This document shows, one piece after another, positions 36,118 through 64,000 of a stretch of DNA of 64,000 nucleotides. The stretch comes from Monoplex corrugatus. Taxonomy: Eukaryota; Mollusca; Gastropoda; Littorinimorpha; Ranellidae. The notes under the pieces were generated by a model, which saw only the letters and a list, made by a program, of their open reading frames with translations, did not search any database and was not told the DNA's origin. Where the stretch lies: assembly GCA_030674185.1 (NCBI GenBank), contig CM060307.1, forward strand, positions 60,597,481-60,661,480. Direction: 5' to 3'. Made by a program: the position numbers and the translations under genes. Each line of letters begins with the position of its first letter. Within the stretch, counting starts at the first letter, position 1.

Positions 36118-36796
36118 TTAACTTTTTCACTGCCAAGTTTCCCCAGAAACGACACTCCTCAGTGCCAAGTATGTTTTGGGCAGCCAATTTTGCAGCGCAG
36201 TATGCATTTTTAAAAGTTTATATCTCAAAGACTATTAAAGATTTTCACTTACTTTTTTTTTGCTGTGTAAAGGGCAGATGTTGAATTTATATATGAATGC
36301 TAGCTTATGTTTATGTGCTTGATTGATTATTCCACAAATAATCTTATTATAAAGAAAAACAAACAATTTTGTTTTCATACGGTTTATTAGTTGAACTACT
36401 GACCTTATTTCGTGAGTTGTGCGCCAGATATCATTATAATAAATGAGAAAAAGCAATGGAAAATCAACATATAAAGTCAGCTGTCTGCTTATTCTACTCA
36501 GAGTGGTAGACAATGCATGTAGATTTGCAGCCATTTTGGAGAAAACACTTCAGAGAAAAATGTGACGTAAATTCCCAGTTAACAAAGCCACACTTTGGCC
36601 TTACTGCAGAAAAACTAGGTCGCTGGGTAAAGTTTAAAAATAGCACAGTTGCCTGCATTCACCAGTGGAGCTGACATAAGCTTTGTACCCGTGTGAAAAG
36701 TTGTCGTTTAGCATGACCCCTCCAAGTCACACAAATGCGACCATGGCGGTCCTACGAGAAGTTGCTTGATTGCGACCATGGCGGGAAAAGAGTTAA
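36118..36796. mobile_element. 679-bp TTAA-ended inverted-repeat element
   Basis: Left end TTAACTTTTTCACTGCC; right end inverted TTAACTCTTTTCCCGCC. The interior is AT-rich with no convincing coding frame. A second CGACCATGGCGG motif occurs inside at about 36739. Candidate non-autonomous DNA transposon. Confidence 0.45.
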
Positions 36797-37199
36797 ATTG
36801 AAGAATGACATTTTACAAACAAAATTATACACATAGCCACATATACATGCAAGTATGAAAATTTATTGTACAAACATTATGCAACAATTTAACATTCTTC
36901 ACCCAAAATTATCACGTCCAGGGATTTGTCTGAGAAATGATGAACAAATCAGAGAAACAATGAACAAATATACCAGTAAGTGAAAAGATCATTCCAAGAA
37001 AAACAACAAATGAATCATTCAGCTCTGCAAATGAATAACATACTGAATACAGCTGTGAACAGAACACAGTAAGTGAATAAAACCAGTTACAGTCCAACAC
37101 AGAAGTACTGTGCACAAGATAACAAACACAGTAAATGATTTAAAACCAATCACGGTCAAACACAGAAGTATTGTACATGAGATAACAAATCCCAAATCA

Positions 37200-37640
37200 T
37201 CAGTCCCTGTGCCATTGGTACACTGGACTACTGACTGGGAGGATGAGGACTCATGTCCTGAAGTAAATTTGTGTCCACATGTTCCTGTCAAAAACCACTG
37301 TGGGATGGGAGTTTTTTGCCCTTGATGGCTCATATCTTATGGTAGGTTGTGGGTTCACTATCCATTTGTTCTGTGGAATTTTTCTGCTCCAACTGGTCCA
37401 CATCCACTTTAGAGCATGCCATAGGTACATGTGGAAGATGACAACCAAGGAGTTCAGTCCACGTTATGGATACAACATTGAGGATGTTGCTCAAGTTTCC
37501 TGACCAAAGCAGCATGTGTCTGTATCAAGTGCGGATGGTACCAGGATACATAATGAAAAGTAATGCAGAATGCAAGTCTGTCTCACAGTCTCAGACCAGT
37601 CTAAATCCAGAATGGAACTTCACAGCATAATCACTATCAT
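37200..37640 (+). repeat. Dispersed repeat, copy 2
   Basis: Partner of 35435-35840, sharing its 3' half in the same order and orientation. Confidence 0.45.
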
Positions 37641-39643
37641 TCCTATTTCTATGTATCTTATTAGAATGGTACCAGAATCTGATCATTAAAGTGGCATGAA
37701 AGATGGAAGACAGAACAGGAAAAAAAAAAGAATCTCAAATCACATTTGTTTTCATTCCCAAAAGCAGAGCTTGTCAAGTTAGACATATTCCTATTATCAA
37801 TGGTGAGCGACAAGTAAATAAGAAAACATTTCATAAATATTACAGTAACAAAGAAATACACATAAAAATCAATAATTGATTTGACAGTCTTCAGAAAATG
37901 TGTTCTTCATTTGGAATGCTTAAAAAAAGACCAAATTAACAGATATCCAAACAACAACCTGGTTGAGAATTTTCTGAGAATTTTTGTAACAACAAAACCA
38001 AAACCAAAAAACATTTCTCATGAACTTTATGCATTTCTATCAGAACTGGGAAAAAATATGGCACTTGCTAGGTTTTACAAAAAGTGACTGGTAACTTTTT
38101 TTTGAAACATGATTTTGTTTACCTAAAGGCTTTCAATAATTCTTGTAATCATATAAAACCAACATCACCAATAGACCACCTACTCTCAGAATCAATGATA
38201 TACACTGAAAAAAAAAGGCAGTACTGATGAAAATAAATCATCTTAGATTCAAAATCGGCTTTACTGTACTGTAAAATTCCAAATAACAATAGAATGTTTT
38301 AAATGCATTGAATATAATTTCAAATGACAGTGCATAATTTCTAATACATTGAATTAAAATGGAAAATATGAAAACAAATTTCTGGTTTCTGATGGATGAA
38401 AATGATCTATTACAACATACAACAGATAGAATTTACTATACCTAATGGTCATGCACATGGCACATTTTCAGCATGGATAGCAATTTACTTAGTACCAAGA
38501 AACAGGGTTGTCTTAAGAAATTTCAGTATAAGTGGATACGTTTCCAAATCTGTTTTCTAAAGGGTCAGAGAAGTTGAAAAGTGTACAAGAAAAATCATAA
38601 AATAGATCTAATTAAAATGGCTACAAATACTTAATACATAATTCTTAGAACTAATGTTATTCCAAAATAAATGGGATGTGTGCATAATTTTTGCTTGGAA
38701 ATGAAAAATAGCATCAAGCATGTTTTGGAAATATCTCTATATATCGATACCATAGCTGTTTGCTACTGACGAAAAATTTGCACATAGATTTGGTATCTGA
38801 TTTAATGTCTTCTCTGGAAACTACATGTTTGTAAGTGCAAATCTCAAAAGACTGCCAAACATAAACCTTTTATAAAATAATATTTTACTACAAAAAATGA
38901 TATAGCAGAATAAAGACGAAAACTGATATGGAGCGTGCATGCTTTTAAAGCACTATGACTGCCATATTTATCACTGCAAAATATGATATAGTAGGATACA
39001 AAGGAAAATCAAAGTAAGCTTGCATGCTTTTAAAATAAAATGGCTGCCATATTATCATTGTTTACAAAGGAAACTTGAAATTTCATAATACTCTGTATAT
39101 ATGTAAAGCACATAAATGTTAACAGTAACTCTGATTCTTAACAATCTATCCGTGTATGTTACTGTTTATTTTTGTTTCATGCTTCTGGTTTGTAATTCTG
39201 TTTTATACAAAGGTAAATTAAAATAGATTTGTAGATATGATTTATGTATATTAATTTGTAATTTCTCATTGTTACTGCAATTACACTTTGTTATTTTTGT
39301 TTTGTGTCTCGTCAAAAACAAATTTAAACAAGTCTGAAAGAAAAAACAACAACAATCATTTATAATCAGATTAACTCCTGCTGTGCTGACAACCTACCAA
39401 ATCTAATGCAACAATCTGCTGACAATCTAACAAATCTAATGCAACAATCCGCTGATAATCTAACAAATCTAATGCAACAATCTGGTTGATATGATTAAAA
39501 CATTTTACAGTTACAATTGCAAGAGAGCACTGCTTTGGTTCTCAATCTCAGGAAAGATGAGGTGGCAAAACTACACTTCATTCTGATGTCCTATGTTTTG
39601 CTGCCCTCCCATCTGCACATCGTCTGGTGGAGTGAATGGCAGG

Positions 39644-55874
<16,231 letters not shown>

Positions 55875-56051
55875 TTTTGTTGGCAATCAACTTGGTTGAC
55901 AAGATCTGTTCACTTCCATGTACTGAAACCGACAGTAGAATCCAAAGTACAATCTCAGGTTCTACCTTTGAACTCTAGACCTGAAGATCATCGGCCTTGA
56001 CACCTTACATGCTATGATAATATAGTAATAAAATTACACTTATATAGCGTC

Positions 56052-56123
56052 TCCCATGTGGTCTAGCGGTTAGGATTCCTGGCTTTCACCCAGGCGGCCC
56101 GGGTTCGACTCCCGGCATGGGAA
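56052..56123 (+). tRNA. tRNA-Glu (anticodon UUC)
   Basis: 72 nt. The acceptor arms TCCCATG and CATGGGA pair perfectly. The D-arm region reads GGTCTAGCGGTTAGGA (box A) and the T arm GGTTCGACTCC (box B). The anticodon loop CTTTCAC, flanked by CCTGG/CCAGG, gives TTC. No intron and no encoded CCA. It is nearly identical to animal tRNA-Glu as I know it and looks functional. Confidence 0.96.
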
Positions 56124-56124
56124 C

Positions 56125-56134
56125 TTTTTTTTTT
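56125..56134 (+). terminator. Pol III terminator
   Basis: Ten T residues one base after the tRNA 3' end, a strong RNA polymerase III stop. Confidence 0.85.
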
Positions 56135-57314
56135 CTTCCAGAGCGTTGGTTTCCCTTTTGTTCCCAAACTGACACATTTCTGTAAAACCATCCGTGTTTT
56201 GTGTTCCCCCTCAGTCGTTTCAAATATACATGTAAATTACGATTAATACTTACGTACACTCTTACTATGACTGGTTTTACTTTTATTTCGGCCCTATCTA
56301 TGTATTTATGATGTATCAATAATGATCTTCGTGAAAAAACAAAACAAAACAAAACAAAACAAGAAAAAATTAATTAACTGAGAGCAGCATTACAACTCCT
56401 TTCCCCCAAACATGTATTAGAATTAAGGTACAGAAAAATGTAAATAAAAATAGAAAGGCAGGCATACACAACGAATAATTACATACATTTTCACACAGCT
56501 AGACAGACATTTAGAGTAATAGAAGACAGACAAACTAATACAAGGTTTATTCATCTTTCGTAAAGAAAAAAAAAAGTCAACGGGGACGACGACGACGACG
56601 ACGACAACAACCACAACAACACTGAAAATGTGACAAGGTCAACAAGGAAACGAACTTCGTGACAGATCACTAAATTGATGAACTGAAATCAGGATTTAAC
56701 ACGTAATTGACCTATTATATTATTTTGACGATTGGATTTGGTTTTCTGGCATACTCTGTTTACACAAGAATAAAAAAAAGGCCCCCCCAAAACAAACAAC
56801 AACAACAACAAAAACAAACAAACAAACAAACAAACAACAACAACAACAACAACAACAACAAAACCAGCCTCTTTTGAGATCCTGCACTTGTAATAGATTC
56901 TATGTGCATTGATGGACACATTGTAGACAAGAATAATCATGAAGTCCTGTACTGATTTAGTTTTCTGTCATACTCTATTTACACAAAAATCAAAAGTAAC
57001 AGCCTCTTTTGAGATCCTGCACTCGAATAGATTCTATATGCGTTTATGGACACATGATAGACAAGAATAATCATATGTCCTGTCCGCTGGCAAGGTCCTG
57101 ATATCGCCTAGAGCGTCTGAGTTTTATGTCTATATCAGTCTGTCAGTGAAACACCTTAGGCTGTACTGTAGTTGATGACAGTAAATTAGGAGTCAATGGC
57201 GGGTACCCAAGACTGGAGAACAAATGTCGATTTGAAGTCCAAAACAGGTGTGACTGCCCGAGTTCAAGCAAATAGGAACCAGAAAAACAAAAACAAACAA
57301 ACAACCCCCCCCCC

Positions 57315-57362
<48 letters not shown>

Positions 57363-58640
57363 CGAAAAAAAAGATTAAGACTGAAACTTCCCTGCTGCTG
57401 GGTTTCATTTTTTTTCTCCTAAATTTTGTATCTGGTGTTTATTTGTTTGTAATCTTACGCTTGACAAAGGCCAGTTGGCCGAAAATTTGCGCCTGTCTTG
57501 TCTTGTTGTATTAAATACGCGTTCTTAATCTTTTTTCGTGTTTTTTTTTTCCTGGTTAAATGTCGATTTGACTGAAAAGCGTTGTGGTTGTGGTAAGACT
57601 GATGACTTCATCACCAACAACGAAATCTGAAGTCATATGTCTGATAGATAACGTTCCAGGAATGACAACACCCATTCACACAAAACTCACCACCCCTCGT
57701 TGACTACCGTCCCCATTCCCCCATCACCATCACACCTATGTGGGCAAAGAGGGAGGAGGAGGGGAGGGTGGGGGGCACGAAACTAGAACAGGCCTTGCCT
57801 TTGCATGGGCCTAAGCAGAGGCTTATGGTTATGCCATGATAATTTAGGATCATGTCCATTACGTTGTGGCGTCAGGGTATATGGAATTTATTCTGAGTAG
57901 AAGATCTTAAAAAGGCAGTTTCTTCTGAGTCTTGTTTAAGAGGAGTCGAATATGCCAGAAATTCCCACTGTTGTCTCGACGGTGAAGTTGATCCTAATCC
58001 TCTCCAAATCTAGAGGATCTAGATCTTAAACAACAGGGACTGAGTTGTAACGCCACTAACAAGGCATGGTCAGCACTTCAATGCATGATCGTAGATAGCA
58101 GTGATGGTTTGGTCCTCGAGATCGAAGAAGACATCTGACAACCGTCAAGAAAGCGGCGATAGGAGGAACCCATGCTTGAGATGGTTTGAAGTGGAAAGTG
58201 TGTCATTATTTAGCAACAAAACCTGTCTCTCGCCGAGGAAGCTGGACATCAAGAGGTATGGAAATAGAAATTACGAAACATAAAAATAAAAAAAAGAAAA
58301 TCCACACGCCTGCCGTTTTCTCTCTGGACTTTCCAGGAACAAACTGTAACAAACCTTTTTTTCAACAAACTACTAGCTCCAAACGGCGCTGTGCAGACAT
58401 ACTTTCAATACCCGCCAGCTAAGAGTAGCGCGAGCGTCACATCAGGGGAAACTATCCATGTACAGCAAAGTGTTATTATTTTAATGCATTTATCTACCTT
58501 CGTCCGTGTACATCACTTTCAAACCACCCGTGACATGAGCCAACAAACCCCACGTGTATTTATCTTTTATATGGCTATGTTTTTACACATACATATATTT
58601 CATCATTGTTGTTGTATTCAGTTGGTATTGTACGAGGGAC
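56135..58640. other. Gene-free stretch after tRNA-Glu
   Basis: CAA tracts, a diverged tandem duplication (56866-57075), and GGCCAGTTGGCCGAAAAT near 57470. No supportable coding region. Confidence 0.5.
56798..56861. repeat. (CAA)n microsatellite
   Basis: CAA triplets interrupted by CAAA. A second, purer CAA tract is at 57316-57361. The flanking sequence at 56866-56945 is repeated with changes at 56995-57075. Confidence 0.9.
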
Positions 58641-58642
58641 AT

Positions 58643-58644
<2 letters not shown>

Positions 58645-58707
<63 letters not shown>

Positions 58708-58849
58708 CATGCACACGCACACGCACACACAAACATACATGCACGTACACACACATAAAGACACTGTACACACACTCAGACACATACACGCATGCATACC
58801 CACACCCAAATTCATACACATAGGCGCACGTGCGCCGCGCGCGCCCTTG

Positions 58850-58920
<71 letters not shown>

Positions 58921-58956
58921 AAACACACACACACACACGTGTTGAGTCGAGTGCAA

Positions 58957-59018
<62 letters not shown>

Positions 59019-59040
59019 CACACACACACACACCACACAC
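58645..59040. repeat. Compound (CA)n block with a CG-alternating core
   Basis: Three long CA blocks split by ACACGTGTTGAGTCGxGTGC, which occurs twice (about 58936 and 59040), and by a GCGC-rich stretch at 58827-58857. A TG block follows at 59215-59352. Confidence 0.95.
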
Positions 59041-59300
59041 ACGTGTTGAGTCGGGTGCAGTCACGCATTACTCACACGAATACTCTTCGGAGGTGTATGC
59101 ACAAAACCCACACTGCATTACATCGTCTCCTAGTCATTCCTACACGACAGGAACAGATTCTTATGGACTCGAGGCCTACGTGTTTCAGTGTGCGTATGCA
59201 TGTTTAGTGTGTGCATGTGTGGTGCGTGTTGTGTGTGTATGTGTGCGTGTGTGTGTATGCGTGTGTGTGTGTATGCATGTGTGTGTGTGTATGCGTGTGT

Positions 59301-59351
<51 letters not shown>

Positions 59352-59389
59352 ACCCTTCAGTATCACTGTCAGTCAATTTCCATTCAAAC

Positions 59390-61690
59390 CATCATACAAA
59401 CCCATTCAATATCTCTAAACCCATTCAATATCTCTACCATAACAATCTCTATATCTTCATTCACTATCACTTCCATACAAGCCTCATTCAATATCATTAC
59501 CATATAAACCCTATTCATTATCACTACCATACAAGCCCTGTTCAATATCAGAGCCACGCAAGCCCCATTTAATATCACTACCACACAAACCCCATTCGAT
59601 ATCACCACCATGATAACCTATTCAATATCACTAATGTAACCAGCCCCATTCAATATCACTACCACACAAACCCTATACAAACTATACAATATCCCTTCTA
59701 TACAATCCCCAATCAATATCACTACCATACAAGCCCTATTTAGTATCACTAGCATACAAGCCCCGGTCAGTATGACTACCATACAAGTCCTATTTAGTAT
59801 CACTACCAGATAAGCCCCGGTCAGTATGACTACCATACAAGTCCTATTTAGTATCACTAGCATACAAGCCCCGGTCAGTATCACTACCATACAAACCATA
59901 TACACTATCACTACCATACAAACCTTATACAATATCATTCAATATCACCACCATAAAAGCCCTATTCAATATCACCACCATACAAGCCCTATTCAATATC
60001 ACCACCATACAAGCCCTATTCAATATCACCACCATACAAGCCCTATTCAATATCACCACCATACAAGCCCTATTCAACATCACCACCATAGAAGCCCTAT
60101 TCAATATCACCACCATACAACCCCTATTCAATATCACCACCATACAAGCTTTATTGAATATCTTTACCATACAAGCCCTATTCGATATCACCACCATACA
60201 AGCCCTATTCAATATCACTACCATACAAACCCTATTCAATATCACCACCATACAAGCCCTATTCAATATCACTACTATACAACCCCTATTCAATATCACT
60301 ACCATACAAGCCCTATTCAATATCACTACTATACACGCCCTATTCAATATCACTACTATACAACCCCTATTCAATATCACTACCATACAAGCCCTATTCA
60401 ATATCACCACCATACAAGCCCTATTCAATATCACTACCATACAAACCCTATTCAATATCACCACCATACAAGCCCTATTCAATATCACTACCATACAAAC
60501 CCTATTCAATATCACCACCATACAAGCCCTATTCAATATCACCACCATACAAACCCTATTCAATATCACTACCATACAAACCCTATTCAATATCACCACC
60601 ATACAAGCCCTATTCAATATCACTACTATACAAGCCCTATACAATATCACCACCATACAAGCCCTATTCAATATCACCACCATACAAACCCTATTCAATA
60701 TCACCACCATACAAACCCTATTCAATATCACCACCATACAAACCCTATTCAATATCACCACCATACAAGCCCTATTCAATATCACCACCATACAAGCCCT
60801 ATTCAATATCACCACCATACAAACCCTATTCAATATCACCACCATACAAACTCTATTAAACACAACCACCATACAAGCCCTATTCAATATCACCACCATA
60901 CAAGCCCTATTCAATATCACCACCATACAAGCCCTATACAATATCACCACCATACAAGCCCTATTCAATATCACTACCATACAAGCCCTATTCAATATCA
61001 CTACCATACAAGCCCTATTCAATATCACTACCATACAAGCCCTATACAATATCACCACCATACAAGCCCCAGTCAATACCACCACCATACAAACCCTACT
61101 CGATATCTCCACCATACAAGCCCTATTCAATATCACCACCATACAAGCCCTATTCAATATCACTACCATACAAGCCCTATTCAATATCACTACCATACAA
61201 ACCCTATACAGTATCACTACTATACAAGCCCTATTCAATATCACTACGACACAAGCCCTATAGAATATCACTACTATACAAGCCCTATTCAATATCACCA
61301 CCAAACAAGCCCTATTCAATATCACTACCATACAAGCCCTATACAATATCACAACTATGCAAGCCCTATTCAATATCACTACCATGCAAGCCCTATTCAA
61401 TATCACTACCACACAACCCTATACAATATCACTACTGTACAAACCCTATTCAATATCACTACCACACAAGCCCTATACAATATCACCACTATACAAGCCC
61501 TATTCAATATCACTACCACAGAAGGCCTAGTCAATATCACTATCACGCAAGCCTAATTTAATATCACTACCATACAAGCTCCATTCACAATATCACTACT
61601 ATACAAGTTACATTCTGTATCCCTAGCATGGAAGCCCCATTCAGTATAACTATCTCACTGTCTTACGAGCCTCATTCAATATCAAAAAGC
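59390..61690. repeat. 27-bp minisatellite
   Basis: Unit TATTCAATATCACCACCATA plus CAAGCCC, about 60 regular units at 59940-61560 with diverged copies on both sides. Because 27 is a multiple of 3 and the unit lacks stops, long open frames run on both strands (576 codons plus, 495 codons minus). Not judged to be a gene. Confidence 0.95.
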
Positions 61691-61885
61691 AACAATCAGT
61701 ATCACCACCACAGAAGCTAAGATCCCATTCAGTATCAATGTTTTACAAGACTAAGGCCCAGTGACAGACTAAGGCGATTGCCATCTGGAAGTCTTCTACG
61801 ACATGCAACAGGAATGAGCGATATCTTCATACATCTTCTCACTGAATGCTTGGAATTGAGACATAAATACTACACAGTGGACTCC

Positions 61886-62283
61886 TTAATCCTTTGACTC
61901 CTGCACCCTGTCCACCAGCATCCTGCATTGTCGACCATGCTAACAAAGCAAGAACTTAAACCTTTGACTCCCGCACCCTGTCCACCAGCATCCTGCATTG
62001 TCGACCATGCTAACAAAGCAAGAACTTAACCCTTTGACTCCTGCACCCTGTCCACCAGCATCCTGCATTGTCGACCATGCTAACAAAGCAAGAACTTAAC
62101 CCTTTGACTCCTGCACCATGTCCACCAGCATCCTGTATTGTCGACCATGCTAACAAAGCAAGAACTTAACTCTTTGACTCCCTCACCTTATCCACCAGCT
62201 TCCTGCAGGAAGCTGGTGGATAGGGTGAGCAAAGGGTTCAGTTTTTGCAGTTGGTGGATAGGGTGCGGGAGTCAAAGGGTTAA
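61886..62283. mobile_element. TTAA element with tandemly repeated left arm
   Basis: A ~70-bp arm starting TTAAxCCTTTGACTCC is repeated at about 61886, 61956, 62027, 62097 and 62167, then followed by an inverted right arm ending GAGTCAAAGGGTTAA. Each repeat joint carries TTAA. Confidence 0.55.
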
Positions 62284-64000
62284 AGAATCTCGTCAGAGAT
62301 GTTCCTTCGGATGCAATTTTCAAATGTTTACAAGAGATCAATGGATTTAATCTTTTATGAGTACGCTATGGGAAATATTTTTAAATGCATCTTAGACATG
62401 AAAGGTTTATTGTGAGCTTAGGTTTTTAGCTGCAGTCTTTTAAATCAAAATTGGAGTGGTTTTTAACATAGAGTTAGCCCTGATATGGCTCTAATGGTGG
62501 GCTGGGCTATAAGCAACATGAACTTATATTTAAATGAGACATTTTATGCTGGATGCAAAATCATGTATAGTGCTTATCTGTGGTAATAAAGATTAAAATT
62601 AGCTCTCCGTCTAACTCGGGTGATCACGTTTATTTCACAGTTTACAACATAAAAGAAAACAAAATTCATAGTTTTTCTTAAGCAGCATTGGTTATTTATC
62701 AAAGGGCACTGAGCCATTCTACACGGCTAACTTAGCCAAATGTTCTTAATTCGGGTATCGCAGTTATGATTTATTAACCTTCAGCAGTGACAACTCTACT
62801 TGAAGTTCCGGTTTTACGATAAGAGGTTCCTGCCACTGACATGAATTTATTGGCCAGTAAAACAGGTCTTTTAATCTGCACATACTATCACTCGTGAGGC
62901 ACTTCGTCTTTTCCTGCTGTGCGAGTTGCTATTTCTTCCTTGGTGGTCTCGGCACAACAAAGACGGCAGTAGCATGGAAGATAATTTTAAAGATTTGTCT
63001 AACTTTGAAAATCAAACCCGAGGTGGCTAGTTATAGCCACACCATTGATATACTGATCCGGTTCATCTTTGCTCATTAGATAAATTCATTAAAAATGACA
63101 TATTTTGATTCAGACGTTGTGGTACTGTGTTTTGTTTTATTTTGTGTTTTACCCCCTCACAGCAATTTGCTCTTCAGAAGTTCAAACGTCAGTTTTATCT
63201 CCGTTTATCTTTTCCTCTCTCCAATTCTAGAAACAGAGAAACTCAAGTCGCCCTACGCCTGAACATGTGTGTTTGAGAATATAGATATCGTCTGTTTACA
63301 GATGCATTTTTTCAAAAGTCGGAGTTTACATTCGCCCTTTGTCCATAAGTCTTGAACAGGACTATCCCACCTTATCCGGAACAAGTATTACGGAACTTAG
63401 TGTTACTCGTATTGTTGCTTAAAGCCCAGCCGACTGCCATATCAGGGCTATAGCCATCTCAGAAAGTACACCACGCCTCACAGAAAATTATTAAAAAAAA
63501 ATGGAAAAGAAAATTAAATACACATATCAATGCATTGGCGCATATAATCTATGGCCATAGCGTTGACCACTTCGTCGAATTTATCACCAGGGGATTTAAA
63601 AACATATCTGAACACAAATGTAAACATAACTAAGGACAATATAACATACACATAAATCCGGTCTTAAATTACCTAAAATTGCTTCTGCACATCACATTTC
63701 CTCAGAGCCAAAAATGCACCCCATCAATCCTAAGAGAAAGCATATATATTTTTCTCTAACGCATACAAGTGAATAGATTAGAATGGCAGAAAATGATAGG
63801 AAGAAACGACAGAAAGCAAAGGAACAAACCAGAAACAAAGAGTGTGACAGAAAAGAAGAAATTTCTAGCACACAATTTTCAAAAGGTGGGGAAACTATTT
63901 ATACTGAAAGATCTCCCTTAGTCCTCAAGAGTGTATATTATGAAACTGAAACTGGGATTGACAAGCTTGATCGAAAGCCACGTCGGTTTTGACGTCAGAC
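62284..64000. other. Sparse terminal stretch
   Basis: No gene recognised. A 69-codon plus-strand frame at 63783-63992 is Lys/Glu-rich and starts with ATG, but has no recognised domain and could be chance or the start of a gene beyond the window. Confidence 0.4.
63418..63480 (-). repeat. Short dispersed repeat (CCCTGATATGGC...GGGCTTTAA)
   Basis: The minus strand reads ATGGCTATAGCCCTGATATG then GCAGTCGGCTGGGCTTTAA. Similar sequences in plus orientation are at about 33635-33675, 35205-35255, 29085-29115 and 62475-62515. Five copies with the same core; class unknown. Confidence 0.55.

Larger units (their letters stand above)
32119..39643. other. Gene-free spacer between ACAA1 and NOM1
   Basis: 7.5 kb between the NOM1 start and the ACAA1 stop. 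It holds the NOM1 promoter region, microsatellites, several dispersed repeats, the 36118-36796 TTAA element and long AT-rich stretches (37.6-39.5 kb). I see no exon with good splice sites and protein-like codons on either strand. Confidence 0.6.

Noticed and set aside
59826..61556. 576-codon plus-strand and 495-codon minus-strand open frames
   Set aside because: Both follow a 27-bp tandem repeat without stops; composition is pure repeat and no domain or splice context supports a gene.

Overview
The window is animal nuclear DNA, most likely from a mollusc and probably a gastropod. That placement is an inference from gene structure and repeat style, not from a species-diagnostic gene. It shows split genes with canonical GT/AG introns, very abundant (CA)n tracts, 5'-truncated LINEs, tRNA-derived SINEs and long minisatellites. 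Nothing looks bacterial: there are no operons and no CRISPR arrays.

Two protein-coding genes were reconstructed exon by exon, both on the minus strand. (1) NOM1, the nucleolar MIF4G/MA3 protein, has 16 coding exons from 32118 down to 5796 and about 826 codons. All splice phases agree except at two places, exon 7 and exon 9. In each of these one base is missing relative to the conserved reading, so the gene as written carries two single-base frameshifts. (2) ACAA1, the peroxisomal 3-ketoacyl-CoA thiolase, has 12 coding exons from 55874 down to 39644 and 422 codons. It is fully in frame, with an N-terminal PTS2 signal and the complete Cys/His/Cys thiolase active site. A tRNA-Glu(UUC) gene lies on the plus strand 178 bp upstream of the ACAA1 start codon, in divergent orientation.

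Layout: 1-5.6 kb, TTAA-flanked inverted-repeat elements, a ~42-bp minisatellite and a nested LINE; 5.6-32.1 kb, NOM1 with introns holding LINE, SINE, gypsy and TIR-like elements; 32.1-39.6 kb, gene-free spacer with dispersed repeats and a 679-bp TTAA element; 39.6-55.9 kb, ACAA1, with a 1.9-kb 55-bp minisatellite in intron 10 that starts at the splice acceptor, and a LINE tail placed ~20 bp from another acceptor; 56.05 kb, tRNA-Glu; 56.1-59.4 kb, low-complexity DNA ending in long (CA)n blocks; 59.4-61.7 kb, a 27-bp minisatellite open in several frames; 61.7-64 kb, a tandem TTAA element and sparse sequence.

The two genes do not form a pathway: one acts in nucleolar ribosome biogenesis, the other in peroxisomal beta-oxidation. 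I found no new multi-gene system. The most notable signals are the NOM1 frameshifts, the ways repeats touch ACAA1 splice sites, and a TTAA-ended MITE family.
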